A stretch of 64,000 nt of DNA, from NCBI GenBank assembly GCA_022605405.1, contig JABYQQ010000002.1:2108001-2172000 (forward strand), read 5' to 3'. Made by a program: the position numbers and the translations under genes. The notes beneath the pieces are model-generated. The model did not search any database. It saw only the letters and a list, made by a program, of their open reading frames with translations, and was not told where the DNA came from. How positions within the stretch are numbered: position 1 is the first letter of the stretch; each line of letters opens with the position of its first letter. Source of the stretch: Earliella scabrosa. Lineage: Eukaryota; Basidiomycota; Agaricomycetes; Polyporales; Polyporaceae. Of the stretch, positions 18,674-32,106 are shown one piece after another.

Positions 18674-21600
18674 ATGGGATCCCCTGAAACCCTCTATGTT
18701 GCCAATGAGGATGTATCTCCGCGGGAGCCTGAACAATGCGACGGGGGAGGGAAGTCCTGTAGGCTTGGTCAAGAGGATAAAGATGAAATGGCGTCACAAC
18801 ACGACAATCCTCGTGAGTCATCTGAGATTCTTGTTGGAAACGCCGCCCTTTGACTCCCCATGTGTTCTGACATTCGTAAGCGCAGAGGAGAAACAGGAGC
18901 TGTCTTGCTTGGGCAGACATCTCGCCACGGAATATGGCATGTTCGCGTGGCGAATCTTTCCCCCTATACTCATACCCATGCGACGAACGCGAAGAAGAGC
19001 CAGCGGCTCGTTCAGAACCTTGAGAAGGCTAGACATCTTCCTCCAGCCCGCCGGCGGTCCGGTGTTCTACAGTGAGCTCCTCGTTGACTGGACGACTGTT
19101 CCTACGACACCCGCGTCACCCGCTATCGACGATTTGCAAGAGTCGGCTCCAGACATACTCTCTCTCCTCCCCGTGTATGCCTATCGGCTCCGCAGGTGCG
19201 ACAACCCTGCCAGGGAGTGGACGTCCTCCAAGTGGGACCGCCGTGCTGCGCGTGTCGCGCACGATGAGTATAGTCATCGCGTGTCTCAGAACGTGGTCCC
19301 GAAGGTCGAGAGGTGGACTGATGAGGTGCGTCTGCACTGGTCGAATTCTGGAAAGTGCCTCAATGAGGCGGCTGCGTTGGTGGAGGGTCTGGCCGGATAC
19401 GGGTGGGTGGACGGCGTACCTGTCTGGCCCGACAATGAAGATGGGCAGCGCGAGAATCATGAAGTGTCTCAAGCCTCGCGCCACGAAGAGCAGGACCTAT
19501 CTTCTGGACCGGGCGACTTCATCTACTACCACGTCCCCAACAGAGTCGCACCCGGACTCGTACACCACTCGCGCAACAGCCAGGATGCGATCGCGTCTTC
19601 GCGCTCCTCCGCCGTGCCCACGTTCGATCTGGAAGCTCCATGTGAAGACTACGATGATAGGATGCCTTTCCTCGAAACGGTCTTGGATCAAGGACACGCG
19701 ACTCATCCGGCCGAAGACTTGGAGTCTGCACCGGGGATCCTCAGTGGGCCTGCCTCCATCGAACTAGTTCTCTGCCGAGCGGATACCGCAGAGCGCAATG
19801 CCAACGTGTCGACCGATGATGAAGTGGGAGAAGACACTTACTACGCCGATGCACTCGAGTCCTTCATCGGCCGCAGCGATTCTGTGTCGCTTCCCTCCCC
19901 CTCTCTCGACCTCGTTCGGTCTCCAGATAGTCCAGCAGAACCGCCCAAACATGACGACGATCGAGAGTCGAGAGTCGACCTCCAGGAACGCGTTGAGGCA
20001 GATGCGGAAGAGACACGCACGGACAGTATGGAGATCTACGAGCTGGCTGTCGTCAATCTTGAACCCATCTCCGGGCTACACAGCATCCTGGAGGAGTCCG
20101 AAGAAACCGACGGAGAGAGCTGCCTCGACGGGTTTGGATCTGCCGCTGTCGTCGAGTACCCGCTAGTCCTGAACGTCACTCCATCTCGTGTTGCAATATC
20201 CGATGTTGAAGCTCACAATGCGGAAGAGACGTGCTCCACACGCGATTGTGTGGACGAAGATGGACCGCTCGGTCGACTTGCGGCATCTCCGGAATCGTCT
20301 CCGAACACGAGGAAGCTGGATGATGAACTGGACTTGACGCTCGAACGTCTTCACGAAGTACCAAATCCATGTGGCCAGGATTCGCAGGGCGACCCTTACA
20401 AGGCTCCCCAGTTGTCTCAAGAGGTACTCTCTGCCGTTGTGGACGACTGTAACTCGAGTGGCGATCTTGGTCCGGCTTCCGCGTCTCCTGACTCTGTCCA
20501 GCTTGTTTCGGATGCGGTTCTGGTGTACAGTCAGTCTGAGGGCTCTACTGCTCTAGCCGACCCTATGACTCCATCGGCTGCCGAGAAGGTGGACGTGCAG
20601 GAACATGACGGGACTTCTACTGGTCCGGGTCCTGCGTCTGTGACAACGAACACACCTGCTGTGGAACATTCGGCCGCTGTGACGCCTGAATCTGTGACGT
20701 CGCAGTCAAGCGCGATCCCCGCGGTCAAGCATGCGTTCCTTCTCCCGACCTCTGTGCGCTGGAGCGACCTAATGGAAGAAGAAGAAGCAGGCGCACGACT
20801 GCAGGACTCTGCGACTTGGGAAAAGCTACAAGCGGAAATCCTACGTGCGCCCTGTGCCACGGAGACTGGCTGTTCTGAGACCAGCAAATCGCCCTCTACC
20901 GACGTCCAACTTCCAACGCTAGTGCCGGCAACCGTCGTCGCACCGCCGTCCCACCATACCTCGCCTCCTTCAACCGTACAGTGTTCCACTACGGCTACAT
21001 ACTCTGTGATTCCCCTCAGGCACCCGATACCGCAACGCGCCGCCGTTGGCCCAATCGTCACCACGCCGCTCCCACTTCATCCGGTTGTCCCAGGCAGACC
21101 CAATGCTACAGGCGCTTTCAGAAACGAACCTCGTCTCGCTAGCCATACCACGTCTCTCAATCCCATCGCACCGATATCCTTGCAGGCTCCTTCGCCTCAA
21201 TGCATGGACTCGGCAGCCTCGAATACCCGGATACCCGCTATGCCTTCGTCGATATGTACGAAGATGCCTTCTCAGGCAACCGCAACTGCACAGAACGCCC
21301 ATCCTTCAGGTCCACATATGTCACCCAGCTTCCTTCGTCAGACTCCTAACTACACTTCCTCTATCGGTCTCTCGCTCGCTCCGTGTTCCTCAGCCGGGCC
21401 AGCCCCCCTGATGTCTGCACCTGTCTTTCAGTCGAATGCCAGCGGCTGTGCGAAGATTCCAACGGCTAGGACGCTCTGTCCGCCAACGTCGACGATAGTC
21501 CCGTCCCTTCCATGGGAGTACAAGCTCACATACTCGCGGACGCTCCTAAAACGCCCGACCGGTGCGCCCCCGGGAGCGATCGGCGGGGTGTACGACTCGG

Positions 21601-22058
21601 ATGTGACGCTCAATGGGCTCCCCGTGTGCCCGCCGCGCGCGTACATCTTCCCTCCGGGTCACAAAGCTAACGCGGCTGTTGGCGTCTGCATGAAAGACAC
21701 TCCGACGTCGACGTCCGCAACGCTCTTAGGTCAGAATCGTACTGCGTTGCCAGTTGCGTCGGGATCGGCGCTTACAGCGTCGAGCGAGTCGAGCCTGAAG
21801 ACCACGCCCTCGAGCTCTGTCCCTGCTGCTGCGGCTCCAGCCGGTACTCGGACAGATCAACATGTGTCCGACACTAGCGCCGTCAATGTCGGTGAGCCAG
21901 ACGATGGTAAAGGCAGAGGCAAGGGGAAGCAGGCGAAGAAGAAGAAGATGCCGAAGCCCACTCCCGAGGAGCTTGCACTCCAAGCGTATCAGAATTCGGT
22001 GTATCGTTCTCCAGATGCGGACTGGGGGCGCGGTCCGATATTCCTGGAGCGTATCTAG
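18674..22058 (+). CDS. Unknown large Ser/Pro/acidic-rich protein
   Basis: I do not recognise this protein. Best model: exon 1 at 18674-18812, a GT-AG intron at 18813-18885, exon 2 at 18886-22058; 1103 residues. The intron joins MGSPETLYVANEDVSPREPE... to EKQELSCLGRHLATEYGMF and avoids a start with poor context. An N-terminal part of about 250 residues is mixed in composition (ALVEGLAGYGWVDGVPVWPD) and might fold. The remainder is rich in Ser, Thr, Pro, Asp and Glu and probably disordered. A lysine cluster close to the C-terminus (KGKQAKKKKMPKP) could be a nuclear signal. There is no signal peptide or membrane segment. The gene is convergent with VP5, whose stop is 365 nt away, and splits the peroxidase cluster. 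Its overall plan (disordered body, basic tail) recalls the 29156 gene, without clear sequence identity. Confidence 0.6.
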
Positions 22059-22320
22059 ACTGTGCAGAATATTGGCGCGACCCAAGGACTCCTTGTAATC
22101 CCGGACTGAGCCTCGTATCCTTGTACTGTCCCACACCTGTAGCTTTGTTCCCCTTGAATTGTACTGACTTTTTTGTCGCTTTGTCGTTCAAGAGTTCGAC
22201 AGTCCTTACTTCGCGCGTCATTTGGATGTTGGCATGATACACGTTGATACATTCGTCAACACGAATCGTACAAGTCATCTAAGAGACACCGTGATACAAG
22301 AACAACGGACCGCCCAATGC

Positions 22321-22333
22321 CCCAGTGCGAAAC
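22321..22333 (-). promoter_or_regulatory. Conserved 3' motif after VP5
   Basis: On the minus strand reads GTTTCGCACTGGG, 89 nt after the VP5 stop. Confidence 0.5.
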
Positions 22334-22422
22334 TTGGCAGCATGGGTAACCATGAGAGAAACTTCCGTGAGCGCATAAATCTGACCGTTACCGTTGGGAT
22401 AGCCATGAGCGAGGTGAGTCGC

Positions 22423-23825
<1,403 letters not shown>

Positions 23826-23873
23826 TTAGGAAGCTGAGTGCCCTGAGGAGAACTGAAGGGATGCAGAGGTGGC

Positions 23874-24005
23874 CTTTTATACCTTCACGGAGGAGTGCAT
23901 AGCTAGTTGTGCTGGCTAAACCACGTCGTGCGGTCTTCCATGCAATCTTCGGAGCGTCTAGCCAATCGTATCGCTAGGTTTTCTTATCTTCGGCACCGTG
24001 CGCAT
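23874..24005 (-). promoter_or_regulatory. VP5 promoter
   Basis: Reading on the minus strand: TGCGCAC (24004-23998, fits TGCRCNC) inside TGCGCACGGTGCCGAAGATA, then GATTGG (23967-23962), then TATAAAAG (23881-23874), then the ATG at 23792. It matches the other four promoters in order. Confidence 0.72.
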
Positions 24006-24519
24006 CCGCCCACCAGCGCAGTGGTCGGGATACCACGTCCACAGCGTCGGCGTGTCGTACATTGTTAGTGATAGAGCCAATGGGCGCGAACTGTCGCAGA
24101 GCCTCGAGGAGTCTTGGCACCTTCGACACAAGGCCGTGTCTATGCGGACGAAAATATTTGAGCACGCTGTGAACGTACAACGAGAGCATCGCGAGTTGCA
24201 TGTGCTTCGTTCCGTATGAACGGCTAAATATCCACCGCCACGGATATACATGGGTCTGGGGATCAGCACGTCAGTCACCGCTCGGTCGCGCAAGCTAATC
24301 TTTACCGAGTGCCGATAAGTCATGCGTATCCATAGGCCAGCCAGAGAGCGACGGACAGATAGGACCGTACCGTCGGTGTGGCTCAGCGTGTAGAGCACAG
24401 CTCGCAATGTACGAACGAGCTCTCCACGCGCTTGGAAAGGGACCGTAAAATGCCCCGGAAATGGGCTCGCAGAAGGCCAGTTGCCAAGATTTCTTAGAGT
24501 GAGATTATATTGAGGAATA

Positions 24520-25060
24520 TATGCAGAACTCACAACTAGTGTCGGAGGTACTATCGACATGGGTCAGTCCAAAAGGGTGTCTCCGAGACCTGATCAGCAG
24601 GGGTGGAAGTTCCGGGAGAGCTGGGAGTATCGTGAGCTTGAACGCCGGCTCCGCCATCGATGGTTCAACATGGGCGGTTGATGACATAATGATGTACGAG
24701 GCCGGGCCGGGGAGCATCTCCAATGCGTCTCTCCCCTCGGTTGCTTCCACTCTCTTTCCTCCCGACTCGACGCTATCTCCTACGGCAACCATGTGCACCT
24801 ACGAGAGCAGCAAGCGGTATGTGGGAATCGCCGTGCCTCGTACCTGCCACACTCAGCCACGGCGTCCTCGACACGGAAAGTTGTGTTCACAGCGAATCGA
24901 CAACGTGCGATTTGCCAACCCGAGCGGATGGTACCAATTCGAACCTTGTTCTACATGACTCCCAGCCCACGCCGATACGCCCGGCAAGTATCTCATGGCG
25001 CAAACTTCGTGGGTAAATACCTCTCGGCTGTCGTCCGGATGCCCACGCGGACTCCATAAC
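24520..25060 (+). repeat. Duplicated-unit relic upstream of VP5, inverted
   Basis: The 24885-25000 stretch is the reverse of the blocks upstream of VP2-VP4 (reverse strand ends gaattggtaccatccgctcg; the VP4 copy reads gaattggtgccaccctctcg). The plus-strand conceptual peptide CQPERMVPIRTLFY parallels CQTERVAPIRKSFN of the VP4 copy. It is about 1.1 kb upstream of the VP5 ATG, so the inversion moved gene and upstream relic together. Confidence 0.55.
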
Positions 25061-26600
25061 CACGGTACTGACTGAATGTCGGGTGCAGACCCTAACGCTC
25101 AACCGTCCTCGAGGGTCTCCATGCCGCCCCGTTACACCCCCGTCCTTCCCTCCCTGCTAGAGAATAGCACAAGTGTCTCCCCTCCAAAGTAGGAGCGCGC
25201 TGTTCTACTATTGTTGGTGGACGCCGTGGCGACTATAGTGCTAATGTGTCTCTTCGCGGTTGCGAAGACAGTAAGCTGCGCGACAGATTGAAGGGCTGCA
25301 ACCATACAACAGACCATTGCGAACCCACTAATGTGAGCTCTATGGTACCGTTGAAGTTGAGACATGATCAACCGTAAACTTCGGAGGGACACCCTCCGAA
25401 AGTCAACTTACATCCCCTACATAGCAGCTCGTACTGCGCCAGCTACCTCAATACTCACCAGGCTCAAAATACATGGACGCGTGAGGCCCTAATGCCCGCT
25501 TGTCAGGTACGTGTACGTCGCTCTGGTCTTTGGAGCTCCCCGACGTTCATCGACCATCGGTGGCATTGTCCCGTGGTCGTGCCGGTCATCATGTACTGAC
25601 ATGGACGTTTCCCTGATTGTAGCTGCCGCGCTGGAGCCTTGCACTCGGAGGAACGTTAGACGAGGATACGGTACATGGTGCGTGTATGACACGGCCCGGA
25701 AGCTGTATACATGCTTACAATGGTATTCTCTGTCTACAGGCGTCCTCTGTGATCAATAGCAGACAACGTTGTAGCAGAACATACCATTCTTGGAGATCGT
25801 CGTGAGTTTTGGCGTTGGTGACCTTTGTTGGACCGCACTCAACTGACTGAGTGTATTGGCCAAGTGTCTCACGGATGACCGCACTTCGTTGCTTGAAGGT
25901 TATTCGCGAGTGAGTCATCATTGGTGACCGCAGCTCCAGGACCACCGCTCCGATGATTACTCAGGAATGCTCAAGTGAGTTGACGGCGAGTTGCTGGATT
26001 TTCATTGCGGACGCGATACTGAGGAGCTTCCAGGCCACGCCGAGTTCTCTCCGGCACCACAACAAATTCATCCGTTGTACGCGCAATGTGTGTGAGTCTC
26101 CATTCACTTCACCATTCGTTGCCTATTAGGTCTTTGCGACATTGTCTCGTGTTTACCCCGGCAACGGTGAGGGCTTCACAGTTGGAGCCTGCGGTTACTG
26201 GATCAATGCATGTGCGCCGTGTATACTGTCTTCGCATGCCAGCGTGGACGGAGGCAAATTGAATATCCCTATGATGGACTTTGGGCGGATGCGGACAGGT
26301 GGTGGAAGGGCCGTTGTTAGGGTATGTCACGGTGTCCGTATTGATTATGTACCTTTATTTACTGCGGTTGTAACCTGTCTTCCTCAACCTGTCTTCCTCA
26401 CTTCCCCTGCAAGAATTGCTGGTGGAGGCGCTTGTGAGTATGGCGCGATCACGAGATCTGCTACGCGTCATGACACGTGTAGACGCGCATGCCGCTGGTC
26501 GCCGTTCGGCAGAGTTCGGCGGTCTTTTTTGTGAGAGCCAGCTAAGGGCTCAACGATATCTGCGACACCGTGACAGTCTCTAACTAAACTTGACACCGAT
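25061..26600. other. Intergenic, nothing recognised
   Basis: No supported gene. A direct repeat of cctgtcttcctca occurs twice at about 26374-26400. The open frames do not resemble any family I know. Confidence 0.35.
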
Positions 26601-26639
26601 TAGCCTCCGTATCTCATCTTTAATTGCCCCCTGTGCGGA

Positions 26640-27175
26640 TGTGTATCCCTCGAGGACCTCGCGGTGTGCTTCTACGCCTGTCACGTAGCACACTGGTAGC
26701 TTCCCGAGACCGACGCTGCTCATCCTCTACGCCAATGACCTCAGGCTGCGCAGCATTGCAAATACTGCGATATGGCCTCGGTTCACAGAGCTGAAGATTT
26801 GTTTACATGACTCCCGCGCTCAGAGCGGGTATACGACGCGCCGCGCATTCTTCCGTCCTTCTTCCCTCTAATCATCCATCGCACGATGGCTCTGCATCTT
26901 CTCAGATTACTAACCTCGGTGCGGTCACAATCCTTGCTGCTTTTGCCGCAGCACACCCGAGACTTCAGGACCTGAGGCTGCCGTATGTCGATATTCCGGT
27001 CGATATTCCGGGGGACATGGTCGGTTTCCCGAAGCCCGGTGTTTCACAGAACCACGACAAGTTCGGGTGCAACGCCTCCGTTGACGCTGAATTAGGCCTA
27101 GTCAGGACCCAGGTCGCGCAGGTACTTTGTGCGATAGTTCCGATTCTAACGGTGCGCGAAGGTCTCGAGCATTGA
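26640..27175 (+). pseudogene. F-box/leucine-rich gene fragment
   Basis: Two pieces parallel the C-terminal half of the intact F-box protein at 50643-52427. NDLRLRSIANT...WPRFTEL near 26740 matches NDGDLHSMSDTWPLLTSF there. ITNLGAVTILAAFAAAHPRL with LPYVDIP near 26900-27000 matches the intact segment ITDVAAFAQAHPHLTHLDLP. The N-terminal F-box is absent and the pieces lie in different frames, so this is a fragment and not a gene. Confidence 0.6.
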
Positions 27176-29155
27176 CAATCTATCATTCACATGTACGTTC
27201 ACGTCCCTACAATGGCGCGATCATCTGACTATTGGAATGCTATGAGGGGCGTTCAGATAGCGGGTCCGCTCTCCTCCACATCTACACGATGATTCAATGA
27301 GTATGCACAATATGGTGCAGATGCGTGTATGATGAACGATGCCTACTGTTGACCGTCTGGTGTGCATTGTTCTTCCAGAACTGGATGTGGCCATCTCCAG
27401 TTCCTGGAGCTATGTAGATAGAATAATCGTCGGCTTCAAGCCATCATCGTCTAGGAGCTCACACGTACCTGCACCGAGGGTTGATGTAATGAGGGCAAGA
27501 GTGCATACGAGCAGAGACCGGACGAGATGCATGGTGAGGGCAGTGTCTGAGGGTGGAAGATGGAGATAGACCCAGTGCACAGCGGCGAAGGCGACTCAGC
27601 GGAGCTGGAGTAGCTATGTGAGTATGGTCAGCTTATATCGCTACTTCAGAAGAAGAGAAGTAACGTTTGACCTCCCTGAAAGGCATTTGGATAGTCTGCA
27701 TCAGTCGTAGCGGTGGTTCGTCAGGGCTGCGAAGACGGTCTCGGACGTACACATGTCAGATCTGGATGTCATATGAAGCGAAGAATGCGACAAGTGCGAC
27801 ATGGGCGGGGGTCATGATAAGAGCGGACTCGTACTGTGACAGAGTTCGTACTCACCAATGCTTTAGCTGCCACTACTGTTTGACGCACATGAGTAAACCA
27901 CCTAATCAGTCATCTTGTCATCCCCTCAATCTCCCTACCGAACCTTCGACCAGAAACATATTGTCCTCCTGTAGACTATGTCGTGAGAACCCGCCGGAAC
28001 GTGCGTGCCTGTATTTCTTAGAAGTTCGGATGTCTCTTTGCTCCATCCCAAGGTGTCGGCCTCCAGTGGGTGCAATCTGGAAGGTTGAATAAGTATTACT
28101 GTACCCGTAAGGTGACTATGACATGCCTTGATCTAAGTACTCATCTTCCCGAGTCGCCGGGCTATAGGTATACTAGTAGATCAGGCCTGTTTGGAGTGCA
28201 GAGATGATCTACGTTACTAGTTGATTTGGATTGTCTCGAGTACAATACTGTACGAGCTCTCTCAACCTGCTGACAGGTGACACTTCAGAGTAAGACAGTA
28301 GTAACTCCGAGAGGACATTCGTCGGGACGCCACCACGGGCATAGGTCCAGAGCAAGCCCTTGCTCCGGCGCTTGCTTCGCAGCCCACCTTCGTTGCGGAG
28401 CACGAAGATTCCTTCGGAGTTGACAAGGCGGTTTGATCCGAACGTACCGAGCGCACGATCGGAGCCTGAAACAACTGATCCGAGACTGCGCCGTGATTAC
28501 CAGCCTTCGTCGGAGCTTGTCACCGCATAGGGTACATCCAGGCTCCGCTACAAAGCTCCGAGTCGCTCCGGGCTGGTTTATGCACCTCGGCAGCCATTCG
28601 TCGCTATGCTCCAACGCTATCTTATACGTGGTTTCACAAGTGATTCTTCCTACAAGCTGCCGACTTTGTGTGACACTTGAAAACCGCAGCAAGTCATCTA
28701 CAACCTGTCTACAACGTCAAGAAATTTCCTCATATCCATGTCCATCCTCCCGACTATCGACATCGCTCCTCATTCACCTTTCACCCCTTCGGTGTACGAC
28801 TGACAGCTGTGCTTCTTGGACTACTAGAGTCGATTGGTATGAGCAACCCGCGATTCAGTATCCGCTGAGAATGTGCCGCTGAAGTGGAAGATGGGTTATT
28901 CGTCTTGGGCGGCCCAGTTCGCAGAGGTGCGTCCATCGTGTATGCTTCAATATCTCATTCGCACTGCCTATCGTAATGTCCTACCCATGTCGACGTCAAC
29001 GGGTCGCTCGCGTCCGAACAAAGCCACATGGCTGGGCAGCCCGATCGATCGTTCACCCCGCCAGAGAAGCAATCCATCCGCTTGTACGGTTCACTTTCTT
29101 GTTCCAACTTCCCATCCGTCCTCTCGCTGCTGCGAAACACTCCTAGTTCAACCTC
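27176..29155. other. Intergenic, nothing recognised
   Basis: No gene supported. The stretch 28320-28660 is rich in short gcttcgcag, cttcgttgcggag and tccttcggag words that pair with one another as small inverted repeats, possibly a decayed transposon end. Confidence 0.3.
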
Positions 29156-31444
29156 ATGGCGAATATGCACCGTCTCCTCAACGTACTCTTCAGACTATCC
29201 ATTACTACTTCCGTCTACTTCGTCGCTGGCCCGACGTTGAACACTCCTACCGCGATCGTGGCCATTCTTCTCCTCGAATTCGCCGTTTCTTGCGTATTGC
29301 ATCTCTCTTCTCTTGAGGTGAAGTTGTGCAATCCGATACTCCGTCGCACCGCCAATACGATCCGCACAGGGGAACAGAAGACCGTCCGTTCCATTCACGC
29401 ACCTTCCTCGTCGTGTCCCTCGCGCATCACCAGCGATACATCTCAAGTAGCGCTTCGCGGCACCTCACGCACTCGCGATACCGTCCGCTGTCGTACGTCT
29501 GTGGTCAGGGTCAGGCCAGACCCTCGGACCGCTTCCGCGGAGGTCGGGCTGCCGGGTTCGGGAAAGCGATGGACCGTGTCACGCCAGCTCCATCGCACAG
29601 ACAATGTTCTGGGTATGGAATGTTTTCTTATACCTTCACCCGCCCGTTTACCCGTCATATCCTCAGGTTTCGCACGCGGCGCTCCCCCAGTAGTATATGT
29701 CGTCCACTGCACGGCAGCAGGCTTCGCGGCCGTGCTCTATTTCTGTCGTTGCGGTACTCGAGGGATGCTCCTTGTCCAGGTTAGACGCGTCGTCGTGCGA
29801 CATACGCGGGACAGTCAGGGCGACATGGTATCCACAAAGGTACACCTGTACATCCACATCGCGGTCCGCCGGAAGGATACCAAGATTGTCGAGGACACTC
29901 ACGAGCAGGCATCTACGTCCCACTTGTCTCTCGACGTCGATGACGAGCCGCTGGAGGTCAAGGCCAGGACTGAGCTCACCCTGTGGACTCGCGACTCTGC
30001 CACCTTCGTCGTCGATGGAGACCTGCGCCAGGCTGTCCGCATGTCGGGAAGGAGCCCTGTTCTTGGAACGTGGTCTCTTCAGCAGGCCGACGATCTCGAC
30101 TTTGGCAGCCGTCTACAGGTCGACGCGCCTCCTCGCCTACTGCTAGAGTGCTACAGCTACAACGACTTCGAGCAGTCTCGCATATCCTCGCCGGGTTGTA
30201 CTTCGTCGAACTACACACCTTCTCTGCGTGCCACAAAGGCGCACATCGCTCAATCTTCCACAGCTTCTGGCGCGACTCTCAAGCATCTCGATGCCGTCCG
30301 GCCAGCACCGATGGCTATCTGGCAGACAGAGATCCGGTGGAGCGGGCACGCGCACCTCGAAACTGTTCTGGCGATGCTATGCGCATTGAGGCTTGCAGGA
30401 AAGCGAACGGTCTCGCTTTCGACTCCTACAGCTAGGCCTGGACCTCCATACCCGCTCGCGGTACAAACTACATCCACCGGTCTGGTCTTGAATTCTGCAA
30501 ACGATGTCTCAGCACCACCTCTGAACGCGCCAGAACCTGGACGAGCCTCGTTCCTTCCCTTTCCCATCATCGAGGACGACTGCGAGCCTTTGCCATTCCC
30601 AATCCTCGAGGAGGACTCCGGCTCCGACTCCGAACCCAGCGGCTCCTCCGACCCATCCGACTGCGAATACGATGAGGACTCCGCCTATGACTCTGACCTG
30701 GACAATGACGATCTAAGGCTGACCCCACAACATACCTCGGGCTTGCTTCAAAAGCACGAGAGGAAGGCCTTGGAAGCACTCATCACCACGATCGACGCTC
30801 TGGTAGCCAAGGCCGACAGCGTCTTCACACACGGGAGCTGCACCGGGACCCGCAAGGACACCGACGGGGATGCCAACACGGCAAGCGAGGCTGCCCCGTC
30901 CTCCAAGGTTCACGTTCCCTTGTCCGCGCTCGCGCCTCCCTTCGTCCCCGGGGTCCCTTACCTCCCAATCCTGCAAGACGAGGAACCGCCCGCGCGCCCG
31001 AAGAAGAAGTGCAGGCGGTCCCCGAAGTGGACGCCGGAGGAGAAGATGTGGAAGTCGCTCGTCGCGCTCGCCGAGGGCATGCTCGGCCTCGAGGACCCGC
31101 CAAAGCCGCTGGGCAAGAAGGCCCGGAGGCGTGCGAACCGGCTCGCGAGGGAGGCGGCGGCGGCGGCGGAGGTCGATGTCGTAGACCCACCTGCCCCCTG
31201 TCAGCCGGTGTGTGGAGATGGGGACTTGGTCCCTTTTCCGGAGAAGACGTATACGGATGCGGGCGAGAGGGAGCCCTCTGTTGCTCCGAACTGGGTCTGG
31301 ATGCGGCAGAGGCTGAAGAGAAAGGCGCTGGCTGCAGCTGCAAATGGTGCGGTGCCGGTCACTGCTGCTGTCAGCTGCTCGATGGACGTCGTCTTGTACC
31401 CTCGGTTGGGGATGGGTGCACAACTCGGCTCTCTGTCCGGTTGA
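29156..31444 (+). CDS. Unknown protein with hydrophobic N-terminus and basic/acidic tail
   Basis: Not recognised. One frame of 762 codons stays open from an ATG at 29156 to a TGA at 31442. Residues of about 1-45 are hydrophobic (FRLSITTSVYFVAGPTLN... AIVAILLLEFAVSCVLHLSS) and could be a signal anchor. A possible GT-AG intron at 29613-29666 is 54 nt, stop-free and in frame; removing it gives DNVLGFARGAPPVVYVVHC. The C-terminal third has an acidic stretch (EEDSGSDSEPSGSSDPSDCE), then lysine/arginine clusters (RPKKKCRRSPKW, KKARRRANRLAREAAAAA). Overlapping frames on the minus strand are GC-driven shadows. The layout (membrane start, disordered acidic tail) resembles the family at 32107, 36753, 46299 and 56063, but sequence kinship is not clear. 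Start and introns are uncertain. Confidence 0.5.
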   Translation: MANMHRLLNVLFRLSITTSVYFVAGPTLNTPTAIVAILLLEFAVSCVLHLSSLEVKLCNPILRRTANTIRTGEQKTVRSIHAPSSSCPSRITSDTSQVALRGTSRTRDTVRCRTSVVRVRPDPRTASAEVGLPGSGKRWTVSRQLHRTDNVLGMECFLIPSPARLPVISSGFARGAPPVVYVVHCTAAGFAAVLYFCRCGTRGMLLVQVRRVVVRHTRDSQGDMVSTKVHLYIHIAVRRKDTKIVEDTHEQASTSHLSLDVDDEPLEVKARTELTLWTRDSATFVVDGDLRQAVRMSGRSPVLGTWSLQQADDLDFGSRLQVDAPPRLLLECYSYNDFEQSRISSPGCTSSNYTPSLRATKAHIAQSSTASGATLKHLDAVRPAPMAIWQTEIRWSGHAHLETVLAMLCALRLAGKRTVSLSTPTARPGPPYPLAVQTTSTGLVLNSANDVSAPPLNAPEPGRASFLPFPIIEDDCEPLPFPILEEDSGSDSEPSGSSDPSDCEYDEDSAYDSDLDNDDLRLTPQHTSGLLQKHERKALEALITTIDALVAKADSVFTHGSCTGTRKDTDGDANTASEAAPSSKVHVPLSALAPPFVPGVPYLPILQDEEPPARPKKKCRRSPKWTPEEKMWKSLVALAEGMLGLEDPPKPLGKKARRRANRLAREAAAAAEVDVVDPPAPCQPVCGDGDLVPFPEKTYTDAGEREPSVAPNWVWMRQRLKRKALAAAANGAVPVTAAVSCSMDVVLYPRLGMGAQLGSLSG

Positions 31445-32106
31445 TGGGCGGTTCTCATGATTCTATGTTTCGCTCGTCGTCCTGTATCTAGTGGCTGTAC
31501 GAGACTCGTCACATCGCTACTGAACATGTACGTCTGCCAGAACCAGCCCCCGACTCAGGAGGAGACATATTCTGATGCTGTGAGTAGTCTGATCATCATC
31601 TTCAACGTTGTCCTCAGGGAGACATGGACGATGGTGGAACGGAATATATTATGAATAGGTTACAAGATACATCCGGATGTCATGAGAAAATGAGAGAGAT
31701 CGTGAAGTAGATGATGAAGATGGGAAGTACAGGTGCGAGCGTGAGATAGAAAAACACAGTAGATCTAGGAACCAGTAGACACGATGTAGAAATAGAGAGA
31801 TATGCGTAGTGTGTAGGGAGTAGGATGTTACTAGGCTGTGATGGAGATAGGATGCATAGCTAGTGTGTGCGAAGGATATAGCTAGGATGTGGGATGCGAC
31901 GTCTGGGTTGGTCCCCGTACCTACTCGACGCAGTGACGGTGAGCGCGAGTAGGACTCTCCGGTAGGAATACCGTCTCTGATGAGGGCAATTCAACCTCCA
32001 ACTGAAGAGTATGTCGTCAGAATGTCGCTATATGCGCTCAGAACACGAGAATATCTCACCTGCTGCGGGCGGCGCGGTCAATCGACACGGTCCTGCTTCT
32101 TCACGT

